Source: CAJCIY01 sp964245825
GTDB taxonomy: Bacteria > Actinomycetota > Actinomycetes > Mycobacteriales > CAJCIY01
DNA length: 64,000 bases
Direction: 5' to 3'
NCBI GenBank assembly: GCA_964245825.1
Contig: CAXTNT010000012.1
Coordinates: 16,230 to 80,229 of the forward strand
Below the pieces are notes generated by a model, which was given only the letters and a program-made list of their open reading frames with translations, searched no databases and was not told where the DNA came from. This document shows positions 23,380 to 30,652 of this stretch, one piece after another. Each line of letters starts with the position of its first letter. The first letter of the stretch is position 1. The translations under genes were made by a program, and so were the position numbers.

Positions 23380-24096
23380 GTGAGCCGGGCGTCGCTGGAG
23401 AAGCAGCCGCACGAGGTTGCGGCCATGTTCGACGCGGTGTCCCGCCGCTACGACCGCACCAACACGGTGCTGTCGGCGGGCCAGGACCGCCGCTGGCGTA
23501 CCCACGTCACCGCGGCCCTGCGGCCGGTCCGGGGCGAGAAGGTGCTGGACCTCGCGGCCGGCACCGGCACCAGCACCGTCCCGTTCGTCCGCGCCGGCGC
23601 GTACGCGGTGCCGTGTGACTTCTCCCTCGGCATGCTCCGCGAGGGGCGCCGGCGCCAGCCCGCGTTGCCCTTCACCGCGGGCGACGCGCTCCACCTGCCG
23701 TTCGGCGACGGGGTCTTCGACGCGGTGACGATCTCCTTCGGGCTGCGCAACGTCGCCGACGTCCACGTCGCCCTGACCGAGCTGCTGCGGGTCACCCGCC
23801 CGGGTGGGCGCCTGGTCGTCTGCGAGTTCAGCCGGCCCACCTGGGCGCCGCTGCGCACGGTCTACGTCGAGTACCTGATGCGCGCCCTGCCCCGGGTGGC
23901 GACCGCGGTCAGCAGCGACCCCGGCTCGTACGTGTACCTCGCCGAGTCGATCCGGGCCTGGCCCGACCAGCGGGGGCTGGCGCAGGTGCTCGACGCCGCC
24001 GGCTGGGACGAGGTCTCCTGGCGCGACCTGTCCGGCGGGATCGTCGCGGTGCACCGCGCGACGAAGCCCGCCCCGCCCGTACGATCGGCAGCGTGA
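23380..24096 (+). CDS. menG: Demethylmenaquinone methyltransferase
   Basis: This 238-residue class I methyltransferase has MFDAVSRRYDRTNTVLSAGQ at the N-terminus, the SAM loop VLDLAAGTGTSTVPF, and FDAVTISFGLRNVADVHVAL, all diagnostic of UbiE/MenG. It methylates demethylmenaquinone at C2 as the last step. Its GTG start lacks a strong ribosome site. The stop overlaps the start of the reductase gene by four bases. Confidence 0.94.
   Translation: MSRASLEKQPHEVAAMFDAVSRRYDRTNTVLSAGQDRRWRTHVTAALRPVRGEKVLDLAAGTGTSTVPFVRAGAYAVPCDFSLGMLREGRRRQPALPFTAGDALHLPFGDGVFDAVTISFGLRNVADVHVALTELLRVTRPGGRLVVCEFSRPTWAPLRTVYVEYLMRALPRVATAVSSDPGSYVYLAESIRAWPDQRGLAQVLDAAGWDEVSWRDLSGGIVAVHRATKPAPPVRSAA
24080..24092 (+). 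promoter_or_regulatory. -10 box of a possible leaderless reductase transcript
   Basis: Inside the end of menG, TACGAT (24080-24085) lies seven bases before GTG 24093. It has the same spacing as at mqnA and mqnC, so the reductase may have its own internal leaderless start in addition to coupling with menG. Confidence 0.4.
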
Positions 24097-25343
24097 TCGC
24101 CGCGGACGACGCCGACGTCCTGGTCGTCGGAGCCGGCCCCGGCGGCTCGGCCGCCGCCTACCACCTGGCGAGCGCCGGCCTGAGCGTCGCGCTGCTGGAG
24201 AAGAGCGCGTTCCCGCGCGAGAAGGTCTGCGGCGACGGCCTCACTCCGCGGGCGGTGAAGAGCCTGGTCGCGATGGGCGTCGACACCAGCCCTGAGGCGG
24301 GCTGGATCCGCAACAAGGGCCTGCGCATCTTCGGCGGGGGGGTACGGCTGGAGCTGCCCTGGCCCGAGTTGGCGACGTACCCGGACTACGGGCTGGTACG
24401 GCCGCGGCTGGACTTCGACCACGTGCTGGCCAAGCGGGCGGTGGAGGTCGGCGCCACCCTCCACGAGCACACCACCGTCACCGGCCCGGTCCTCGACGAG
24501 CGCACCGGTGCCGTCCGCGGCGTCACGACCAAGGACGGCCGGACCTTCCGCGCGCCGCTGGCCATCGCGGCCGACGGCGCCTCCGGCCGGCTCGCGCTGA
24601 GCCTCGGCATCGTCAAGCGCGACGACCGCCCGATGGGCGTCGCGGTCCGCCGCTACTACACGAGCCCCCGGCACGCCGACGACCATCTCGAGTCGTGGCT
24701 CGAGCTGCGCGCCCCCGACGGCAGCCTGCTGCCCGGCTACGGCTGGATCTTCGGCGTGGGTGACGGCACCTCGAACGTCGGCCTCGGGATCCTCAACACC
24801 ACCAGCGCCTTCCAGCACACGGACTACCGGCGGCTGCTCGATTCCTGGCTTGCCGCGATGCCCGCCGAGTGGGGGTACGTCGAGTCCAACGCCACCGGCC
24901 CGATGCGCGGCGGCGCCCTGCCGATGGGCTTCAACCGCACTCCGCACTACCGCAGCGGCCTGCTGCTCGTCGGCGATGCCGGCGGCGCGGTGAACCCCTT
25001 CAACGGCGAGGGCATCGCGTACGCGATGGAGTCCGGCGCGCTGGCTGCGGAGGTCGTCGCCCAGGCCCTCGCCCGCGCCGAGGGTCCGGGCCGGGAGAAG
25101 GTGCTCGCGTCCTACCCGGCGCGGATGAGCCAGACCTACGGCGGCTACTACACGCTCGGCCGGCTCTTCGTGACCGCGATCGGGCACCCGCAGGTGATGC
25201 GGGCCGCGACGAGGTACGGGCTCTCGCGCCCCACCCTGATGCGCTTCACGCTGAAGCTGCTCGCGAACCTGACCGACCCGGCGGGTGGCGACGCCATGGA
25301 CCGGCTCATCAACGGCCTGAGCAGGCTGGCGCCGGCTGCCTGA
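24093..25343 (+). CDS. Geranylgeranyl reductase-family FAD oxidoreductase (possible menaquinone MenJ)
   Basis: This 416-residue flavoprotein has an N-terminal FAD dinucleotide fold (VLVVGAGPGGSAAAYHLASA), the family motif FPREKVCGDGLTPRAVK, and the second FAD motif LLLVGDAGGAVNPFNGEGIA. Family members reduce prenyl double bonds. Directly after menG and before nuoA, the likely job is to saturate one or more units of the menaquinone side chain (MK-H2/H4), as described for MenJ. A lipid geranylgeranyl reductase is the main alternative. Confidence 0.85.
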   Translation: MIAADDADVLVVGAGPGGSAAAYHLASAGLSVALLEKSAFPREKVCGDGLTPRAVKSLVAMGVDTSPEAGWIRNKGLRIFGGGVRLELPWPELATYPDYGLVRPRLDFDHVLAKRAVEVGATLHEHTTVTGPVLDERTGAVRGVTTKDGRTFRAPLAIAADGASGRLALSLGIVKRDDRPMGVAVRRYYTSPRHADDHLESWLELRAPDGSLLPGYGWIFGVGDGTSNVGLGILNTTSAFQHTDYRRLLDSWLAAMPAEWGYVESNATGPMRGGALPMGFNRTPHYRSGLLLVGDAGGAVNPFNGEGIAYAMESGALAAEVVAQALARAEGPGREKVLASYPARMSQTYGGYYTLGRLFVTAIGHPQVMRAATRYGLSRPTLMRFTLKLLANLTDPAGGDAMDRLINGLSRLAPAA

Positions 25344-25491
25344 GGGCGCGCGGGGCTGCGCCCCGGCGAGAAGCGCGACCCGTCCGCCGCTAGGCTCAAC
25401 CACCGGCGTGTCCCGCGGTGTCGGGGTGTGCCGCGCACCCGGTCAACGAGCGGCCGGGCGTCCCCGTTCCCGGCGTGAAGGCAGGTGCGGC

Positions 25492-25851
25492 ATGGTCACG
25501 GAGTACGTGCCACTGCTGGCGCTGTTCATCCTGGCCCTGGTCTTCGCCGGCGGGTCGGTCGTCACCGGAGCGCTGGTCGGTCCGCGCCGCTGGAACCGCG
25601 CCAAGCTCGACGCGTACGAGTGCGGCATCGAGCCGGCCCCGCAGTCGGGCCCCGGCCGCTTCCCGGTCAAGTACTACCTGACGGCGATGCTCTTCATCGT
25701 CTTCGACATCGAGATCATCTTTCTCTACCCGTGGGCCGTGACGTTCGACTTCCTCGGCGTCTTCGGGCTGGTGGAGATGCTGGTGTTCATCCTCACCGTC
25801 TTCGTCGCGTACGCGTACGTCTGGCGCCGGGGAGGCCTGGAATGGGACTAG
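25492..25851 (+). CDS. nuoA: NADH-quinone oxidoreductase subunit A
   Basis: This 119-residue membrane subunit has three helices, the first being LLALFILALVFAGGSVVTGA. The conserved loop YECGIEP and then GRFPVKYYLTAMLFIVFDIE identify NuoA. The start is ATG 25492; TAGGCT at 25391-25396 is a possible -10 box, giving a leader of about 90 bases. It is the first of 14 nuo genes in canonical order A to N, with overlaps or gaps under 60 bases throughout. Its end overlaps nuoB by ten bases. Confidence 0.96.
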   Translation: MVTEYVPLLALFILALVFAGGSVVTGALVGPRRWNRAKLDAYECGIEPAPQSGPGRFPVKYYLTAMLFIVFDIEIIFLYPWAVTFDFLGVFGLVEMLVFILTVFVAYAYVWRRGGLEWD

Positions 25852-26408
25852 AGGAGAACCTGCCGAGCGGGGTGCTGCTCAGCACGCTGGAGGGCTTCAC
25901 CAACTGGGCGCGCACGTCGTCGCTGTGGCCGGCGACCTTCGGTCTGGCCTGCTGTGCCATCGAGATGATGACCACTGGCGCCGGCCGCTACGACCTCGCC
26001 CGGTTCGGCATGGAGGTCTTCCGCCCCTCGCCGCGGCAGGCCGACCTGATGATCGTCGCGGGCCGGGTCAGCCAGAAGATGGCGCCGGTGCTGCGGCAGA
26101 TCTACGACCAGATGGCCGAGCCGAAGTGGGTCATCGCGATGGGCGTGTGCGCCAGCAGCGGCGGCATGTTCAACAACTACGCCATCGTGCAGGGCGTCGA
26201 CCACGTGGTGCCGGTGGACATGTACCTGCCCGGCTGCCCGCCGCGGCCCGAGATGCTGATGGACGCCATCCTCAAGCTGCACGAGAAGATCCGGCACGAG
26301 AAGATCGACGCCCGGACGACGCTGCTGGCCGAGGCCAAGGCGCGCCGGACCCAGCGCGAGGACGCCCGCGCCGAGACCGCCCACGACGTGATCGCGAGCC
26401 ACGCGTGA
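25842..26408 (+). CDS. nuoB: NADH-quinone oxidoreductase subunit B
   Basis: This is a 188-residue protein. The N2 cluster ligands are seen in FGLACCAIEMM (paired Cys), MGVCASSGGMF and YLPGCPPRPEM. N2 is the last Fe-S cluster, passing electrons to menaquinone. GGAGG lies six bases before the ATG. A charged 30-residue C-terminal tail (IDARTTLLAEAKARRTQRED) is longer than in many bacteria. It overlaps nuoA by ten bases and nuoC by four. Confidence 0.97.
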   Translation: MGLEENLPSGVLLSTLEGFTNWARTSSLWPATFGLACCAIEMMTTGAGRYDLARFGMEVFRPSPRQADLMIVAGRVSQKMAPVLRQIYDQMAEPKWVIAMGVCASSGGMFNNYAIVQGVDHVVPVDMYLPGCPPRPEMLMDAILKLHEKIRHEKIDARTTLLAEAKARRTQREDARAETAHDVIASHA

Positions 26409-27316
26409 CCGACGCGCCGTCCGCGGGCAGCGGGATCACGCCCGAGCCGAAGACCGCTGAGCAGCCGCCGTCCGGCCCCGACCCGGAGACCGGCCGGGAG
26501 TCCGGCGACTCGCCCGACCCGTCGGCCGTCACGACCCCCGCCGACGCGGGCACGGCCCGCGTCGACCCCGCGCCACCCTCGGGCTCGCCGTCGGTCGAGG
26601 CGGAGACCTCCCCGGCTCAGCGCACCGGCGGGTCCTCCCGCGATGTCGAGAAGGTGCCCGGCCCCCCCGCCGCGCCGGTCTACCGGCACGGGATGTTCGG
26701 CGTGCACGGCAGCGGCGACACCTCGGGCTTCGGCGGCCTGCAGCGGCGCGTACCGGTGGACCCGCCCGCGCAGCGGCCGTACGGGAGCTGGTTCGACGAC
26801 GCCGACGCCGCGCTCGCCCGCCTCGTCCCGGACTTCGCCGCGGCGGTCGAGAAGGTCGTCGTCGACCGCGGGGAGCTGACCTACCACGTGCGCCGGGAGT
26901 CGCTGCTCGCCTTTCTGCGCAGCCTGCGCGACGACCCCGGCCTGCGCTTCGAGCTGCTGTCCTCGGTGCACGGCGTGCACTACCCCGACGACCCCACCGA
27001 CCGTCCGCTGCACTCGGTCTACCAGCTGACGTCGCTGACCTACCGCCGCCGACTGCGGGTCGAGTGTGCGGTCGGCGACGCCGACCCGCACCTGCCGAGT
27101 GCCGTCTCGATCTACCCGACGGCCGACTGGCAGGAGCGCGAGGCCTGGGACATGTTCGGGCTCGTCTACGACGGTCACCCCGGCCTGACCCGGGTGCTCA
27201 TGCCGGACGACTGGGTGGGCCATCCGCAGCGCAAGGACTACCCGCTCGGCGGGATCGCGGTGGAGTACAAGGGCGCGTCCATCCCGCCGCCGGACGAGCG
27301 GAGGGCGTACTCGTGA
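26405..27316 (+). CDS. nuoC: NADH-quinone oxidoreductase subunit C, with long disordered N-terminus
   Basis: This is a 303-residue protein. The family signature is present near the C-terminus: YPTADWQEREAWDMFGLVYDGHP, then HPQRKDYPLGG. The domain itself takes up roughly residues 100-290. The first 90 or so residues are rich in Pro, Ser, Thr, Asp and Glu and are probably disordered, an extension seen in several actinobacteria. The GTG start at 26405 overlaps nuoB by four bases, so the extension is likely translated. It forms the soluble 30-kDa part of the hydrophilic arm. Confidence 0.95.
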   Translation: MTDAPSAGSGITPEPKTAEQPPSGPDPETGRESGDSPDPSAVTTPADAGTARVDPAPPSGSPSVEAETSPAQRTGGSSRDVEKVPGPPAAPVYRHGMFGVHGSGDTSGFGGLQRRVPVDPPAQRPYGSWFDDADAALARLVPDFAAAVEKVVVDRGELTYHVRRESLLAFLRSLRDDPGLRFELLSSVHGVHYPDDPTDRPLHSVYQLTSLTYRRRLRVECAVGDADPHLPSAVSIYPTADWQEREAWDMFGLVYDGHPGLTRVLMPDDWVGHPQRKDYPLGGIAVEYKGASIPPPDERRAYS

Positions 27317-28644
27317 GCACCACCGACCAGACCGGCCCCAGCCACGCCCCGTACACGGAGTCGACCGAGGGCCGCGTCTACACCGTCTCGGGTGGCGACT
27401 GGGACGAGGTCGTCGCCGGTGCCCGCGACGGCGAGGAGCGGATGGTCGTCAACATGGGGCCGCAGCACCCCTCGACGCACGGTGTGCTGCGGCTGGTGCT
27501 CGAGCTCGACGGCGAGACCGTCGAGCAGGCCCGCGTCGTCGTCGGCTACCTGCACACCGGCATCGAGAAGAACCTCGAGTACCGCAACTGGACGCAGGGC
27601 GTGACGTTCCTGACCCGCGCCGACTACCTCGCGCCGATCTTCAACGAGACCGTCTACTGCCTCGGGGTGGAGAAGCTGCTGGGCATCGAGGTGCCGCGCC
27701 GCGCGACGGTGATCAGGGTGCTGATGATGGAGCTGAACCGGATCTCCTCGCACCTGGTCTGGCTCGCCACCAGTGGCATGGAGATCGGCGCGCTCTCGAT
27801 GATGCTGTATGGGTTCCGCGAGCGCGAGGTCATCCTCGACATCTTCGAGATGATCACCGGCCTTCGGATGAACATGGCCTACGTCCGTCCCGGCGGTGTC
27901 TCCCAGGACCTGCCCCCCGGCGCGGTCGAGAAGATCCGTGACTTCCTCGAGCTGATGCCGAACCGGCTGAACGAGTACGAGGACCTGCTCACCGGCAACA
28001 CGATCTGGCAGCTGCGCCAGCGCGGCATCGGCGTCCTGGACGCGCAGGCATGCATGGCGCTCGGCACCACCGGCCCGATGCTCCGCGCCGCGGGCATCCC
28101 CTGGGACCTGCGTCGGGAGATGCCCTACTGCGGCTACGAGGAGTACGACTTCGAGGTCGTCACCCGTCCCGAGGGTGACTGCTGGGCCCGGTACGAGCTG
28201 CGCCTCGACGAGATGCGCGAGTCGCTCAAGATCATCGCTCAGGCGCTCGACAAGCTCGAGCCGGGGCCGGTGATGGTGGACGACAAGAAGATCGGCTGGC
28301 CGGCGCAGCTCGCCCTCGGCGGCGACGGTCTCGGCAACTCCCTCGACCACGTCAAGAAGATCATGGGCACCTCGATGGAGGCGCTGATCCACCACTTCAA
28401 GCTGGTCACCGAGGGCTTCCGGGTGCCGCCGGGCCAGGTGTACTCCGCGGTCGAAGGGCCGCGCGGCGAGCTCGGCAACCACATCGTCTCCGACGGCGGC
28501 ACCCGTCCGTTCCGGGTGCACGTCCGCGAGCCCAGCTTCATCAACCTGCAGGCCGCCTCGCCCCTGGTCGAGGGCTCGTACATCGCGGACAGCATCGCCT
28601 CGCTGGCCAGCCTCGACCCGGTCCTCGGGGGCGTCGACCGCTGA
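27313..28644 (+). CDS. nuoD: NADH-quinone oxidoreductase subunit D
   Basis: This 443-residue protein has NMGPQHPSTHGVLRLVLELD (quinone-site loop with the conserved His), EKNLEYRNW, and YSAVEGPRGELG, with a C-terminal DPVLGGVDR close to the expected DPVMGEVDR. NuoD lines the quinone-binding pocket with NuoB. The GTG overlaps nuoC by four bases. A 54-base gap to nuoE, the largest in the operon, contains only the nuoE ribosome site. Confidence 0.97.
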   Translation: MSTTDQTGPSHAPYTESTEGRVYTVSGGDWDEVVAGARDGEERMVVNMGPQHPSTHGVLRLVLELDGETVEQARVVVGYLHTGIEKNLEYRNWTQGVTFLTRADYLAPIFNETVYCLGVEKLLGIEVPRRATVIRVLMMELNRISSHLVWLATSGMEIGALSMMLYGFREREVILDIFEMITGLRMNMAYVRPGGVSQDLPPGAVEKIRDFLELMPNRLNEYEDLLTGNTIWQLRQRGIGVLDAQACMALGTTGPMLRAAGIPWDLRREMPYCGYEEYDFEVVTRPEGDCWARYELRLDEMRESLKIIAQALDKLEPGPVMVDDKKIGWPAQLALGGDGLGNSLDHVKKIMGTSMEALIHHFKLVTEGFRVPPGQVYSAVEGPRGELGNHIVSDGGTRPFRVHVREPSFINLQAASPLVEGSYIADSIASLASLDPVLGGVDR

Positions 28645-28698
28645 TCCACCGCAGACCCCGCCCGCGACGAGCCCCCGAGATGAAGGAGAATCCCGCTC

Positions 28699-29340
28699 GT
28701 GCCGATCACCGATGAGACCCGCGCGGACGCGGCGGCGATCGTCGCCCGCTATCCCGCGGGCCGGGGCCGCAGTGCGCTGCTGCCCATGCTGCATCTGGTG
28801 CAGTCGGTCGAGGGTTACGTGAGCCCGGCGGGCGTCGCCCTGTGCGCCGACGTGCTGGGCCTGACCAAGGCCGAGGTCACCGCGGTCGCGACCTTCTACA
28901 CGATGTACAAGCGCCGTCCGGTCGGCGAGCACATCGTCAGCATCTGCACCAACACGCTGTGCGGGCTGCTCGGCGGCGACGAGACCTACGCCGCGACCTC
29001 GGCGGCGCTCGGGGTCGGGCACAACGAGACCACCTCCGGTGACGGCGTCGCCCTGACCCTCGAGCACGCCGAGTGTCTGGCCGCCTGCGACTACGCCCCG
29101 GTGCTGACGGTCGACTACGAGTACTTCGACGCCGTCACGCCCGCTTCGGCGGTGGAGATCGTCGAGGCGCTGCGCCGGGGCGAGAAGCCGGTGCCGACAC
29201 GCGGCGCGCCGCTGTCCAGCTTCCGCGAGACCGAGCGGCTGCTCGCCGGGTTCCCCGACCCGCGCCCCGACGCCGCCGCCGCACCCACCGCGGGCGCCCC
29301 GAGTCTGGCCGGTCTCGCGTACGCGGAGAAGGGCGCCTGA
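28699..29340 (+). CDS. nuoE: NADH-quinone oxidoreductase subunit E
   Basis: This 213-residue thioredoxin-like [2Fe-2S] protein has the four ligands in CTNTLCGLLGG and ECLAACDYAPVL. The N-terminal helical part (SALLPMLHLVQSVEGYVSP) is typical. It belongs to the NADH dehydrogenase module with NuoF and NuoG. AAGGAG lies ten bases before the GTG. The C-terminal 35 residues (Pro/Ala rich) form a tail. Its stop overlaps the nuoF ATG by one base. Confidence 0.96.
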   Translation: MPITDETRADAAAIVARYPAGRGRSALLPMLHLVQSVEGYVSPAGVALCADVLGLTKAEVTAVATFYTMYKRRPVGEHIVSICTNTLCGLLGGDETYAATSAALGVGHNETTSGDGVALTLEHAECLAACDYAPVLTVDYEYFDAVTPASAVEIVEALRRGEKPVPTRGAPLSSFRETERLLAGFPDPRPDAAAAPTAGAPSLAGLAYAEKGA

Positions 29341-30626
29341 TGCCCATCACCCCGATGCTCACCGCCCGGTGGGGTGAGCCGGACTCGTGGCTGCTCTCGA
29401 CGTACGAGCGCCTCGGGGGCTACACCGCCCTGCGCCGGGCGGTCACGGAGATGACCCCCGACGAGGTGATCGCCGAGGTCAAAGCCTCGAAGCTCCGCGG
29501 CCGCGGCGGGGCGGGCTTCCCGACGGGCGTGAAGTGGGGCTTCATCCCGCAGGGCGACGACAAGCCGCACTACCTCGTGGTCAACGCCGACGAGTCCGAG
29601 CCCGGCACTTGCCGGGACGTGCCGCTCATGCTCGCCGACCCGCACGCGCTGCTCGAGGGCGTCGCCATCGCCTCGTACGCAGTCCGTGCCGAGCGCGCCT
29701 TCATCTACCTGCGCGGCGAGGCGCCGCACGCCGCCCGCCGCCTGCACACCGCGATCACCGAGGCGTACGAGGCCGGCTACCTCGGCCCCGACATCCTGGG
29801 CAGCGGCACCTCGCTCGAGGTCGTGCTGCACATCGGCGCCGGTGCGTACATCTGCGGTGAGGAGACGGCGCTGCTCGACTCTCTCGAGGGCTACCGCGGC
29901 CAGCCGCGGCTCAAGCCGCCGTTCCCGGCCACCCATGGCCTGTACGGCTGCCCGACGGTCGTCAACAACGTCGGGACCCTGGCCAGCGTGCCGCCGATCA
30001 TCTCCGGGGGAGCGGCGGCGTTCGTCGCGATCGGCCCGGAGGACTCCCCGGGCACCAGCATCTTCAGCCTGTCCGGTCGGGTCACCCGCCCGGGTCAGTA
30101 CGAGGCCCCGATGGGCACCACGCTGCGCGAGCTGCTGGCGATGGCGGGTGGCATGCGGGAGGGCCGCGAGCTGAAGTTCTGGACACCGGGCGGCAGCTCG
30201 ACGCCGATGTTCACCGCCGAGCACCTCGACGTGCCGCTCGACTTCGACTCGGTCGCGAAGGCGGGGTCGCTCAACGGGACCAGCGCGCTGATGATCTTCG
30301 ACGACACCGACTGCGTCGTGCGGGCGACGCTGAAGTGGACGGAGTTCTACGCGCACGAGTCCTGCGGCAAGTGCACCCCCTGCCGGGAGGGCACCTACTG
30401 GATGGTGCAGATCCTCGAGCGGCTCGAGCACGGCGGTGGCACGGCCGAGGACATCGAGACGCTGCTCGACACCTGCGACAACGTCAACGGCCGGTCGTTC
30501 TGCGCCCTGGGCGACGGCGCGACCAGCCCGATCGTCAGCTCGATCCAGCACTTCCGCGACGAGTACGTCGCACACCACGAGCAGGGCGGCTGCCCCTTCC
30601 GGGCCACCCTCGTCGGCGCGCACTGA
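29340..30626 (+). CDS. nuoF: NADH-quinone oxidoreductase subunit F
   Basis: This 428-residue subunit binds NADH, FMN and a [4Fe-4S] cluster. GRGGAGFPTGVKWGF is the NADH/FMN loop, YICGEETALLDSLEG follows, and the cluster ligands are ESCGKCTPCREG plus Cys in RSFCALGDGA. The presence of NuoE, F and G shows that this complex I takes electrons from NADH. Confidence 0.97.
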   Translation: MPITPMLTARWGEPDSWLLSTYERLGGYTALRRAVTEMTPDEVIAEVKASKLRGRGGAGFPTGVKWGFIPQGDDKPHYLVVNADESEPGTCRDVPLMLADPHALLEGVAIASYAVRAERAFIYLRGEAPHAARRLHTAITEAYEAGYLGPDILGSGTSLEVVLHIGAGAYICGEETALLDSLEGYRGQPRLKPPFPATHGLYGCPTVVNNVGTLASVPPIISGGAAAFVAIGPEDSPGTSIFSLSGRVTRPGQYEAPMGTTLRELLAMAGGMREGRELKFWTPGGSSTPMFTAEHLDVPLDFDSVAKAGSLNGTSALMIFDDTDCVVRATLKWTEFYAHESCGKCTPCREGTYWMVQILERLEHGGGTAEDIETLLDTCDNVNGRSFCALGDGATSPIVSSIQHFRDEYVAHHEQGGCPFRATLVGAH

Positions 30627-30652
30627 CACGCGAAGCGGAGCAGACGCACCCC

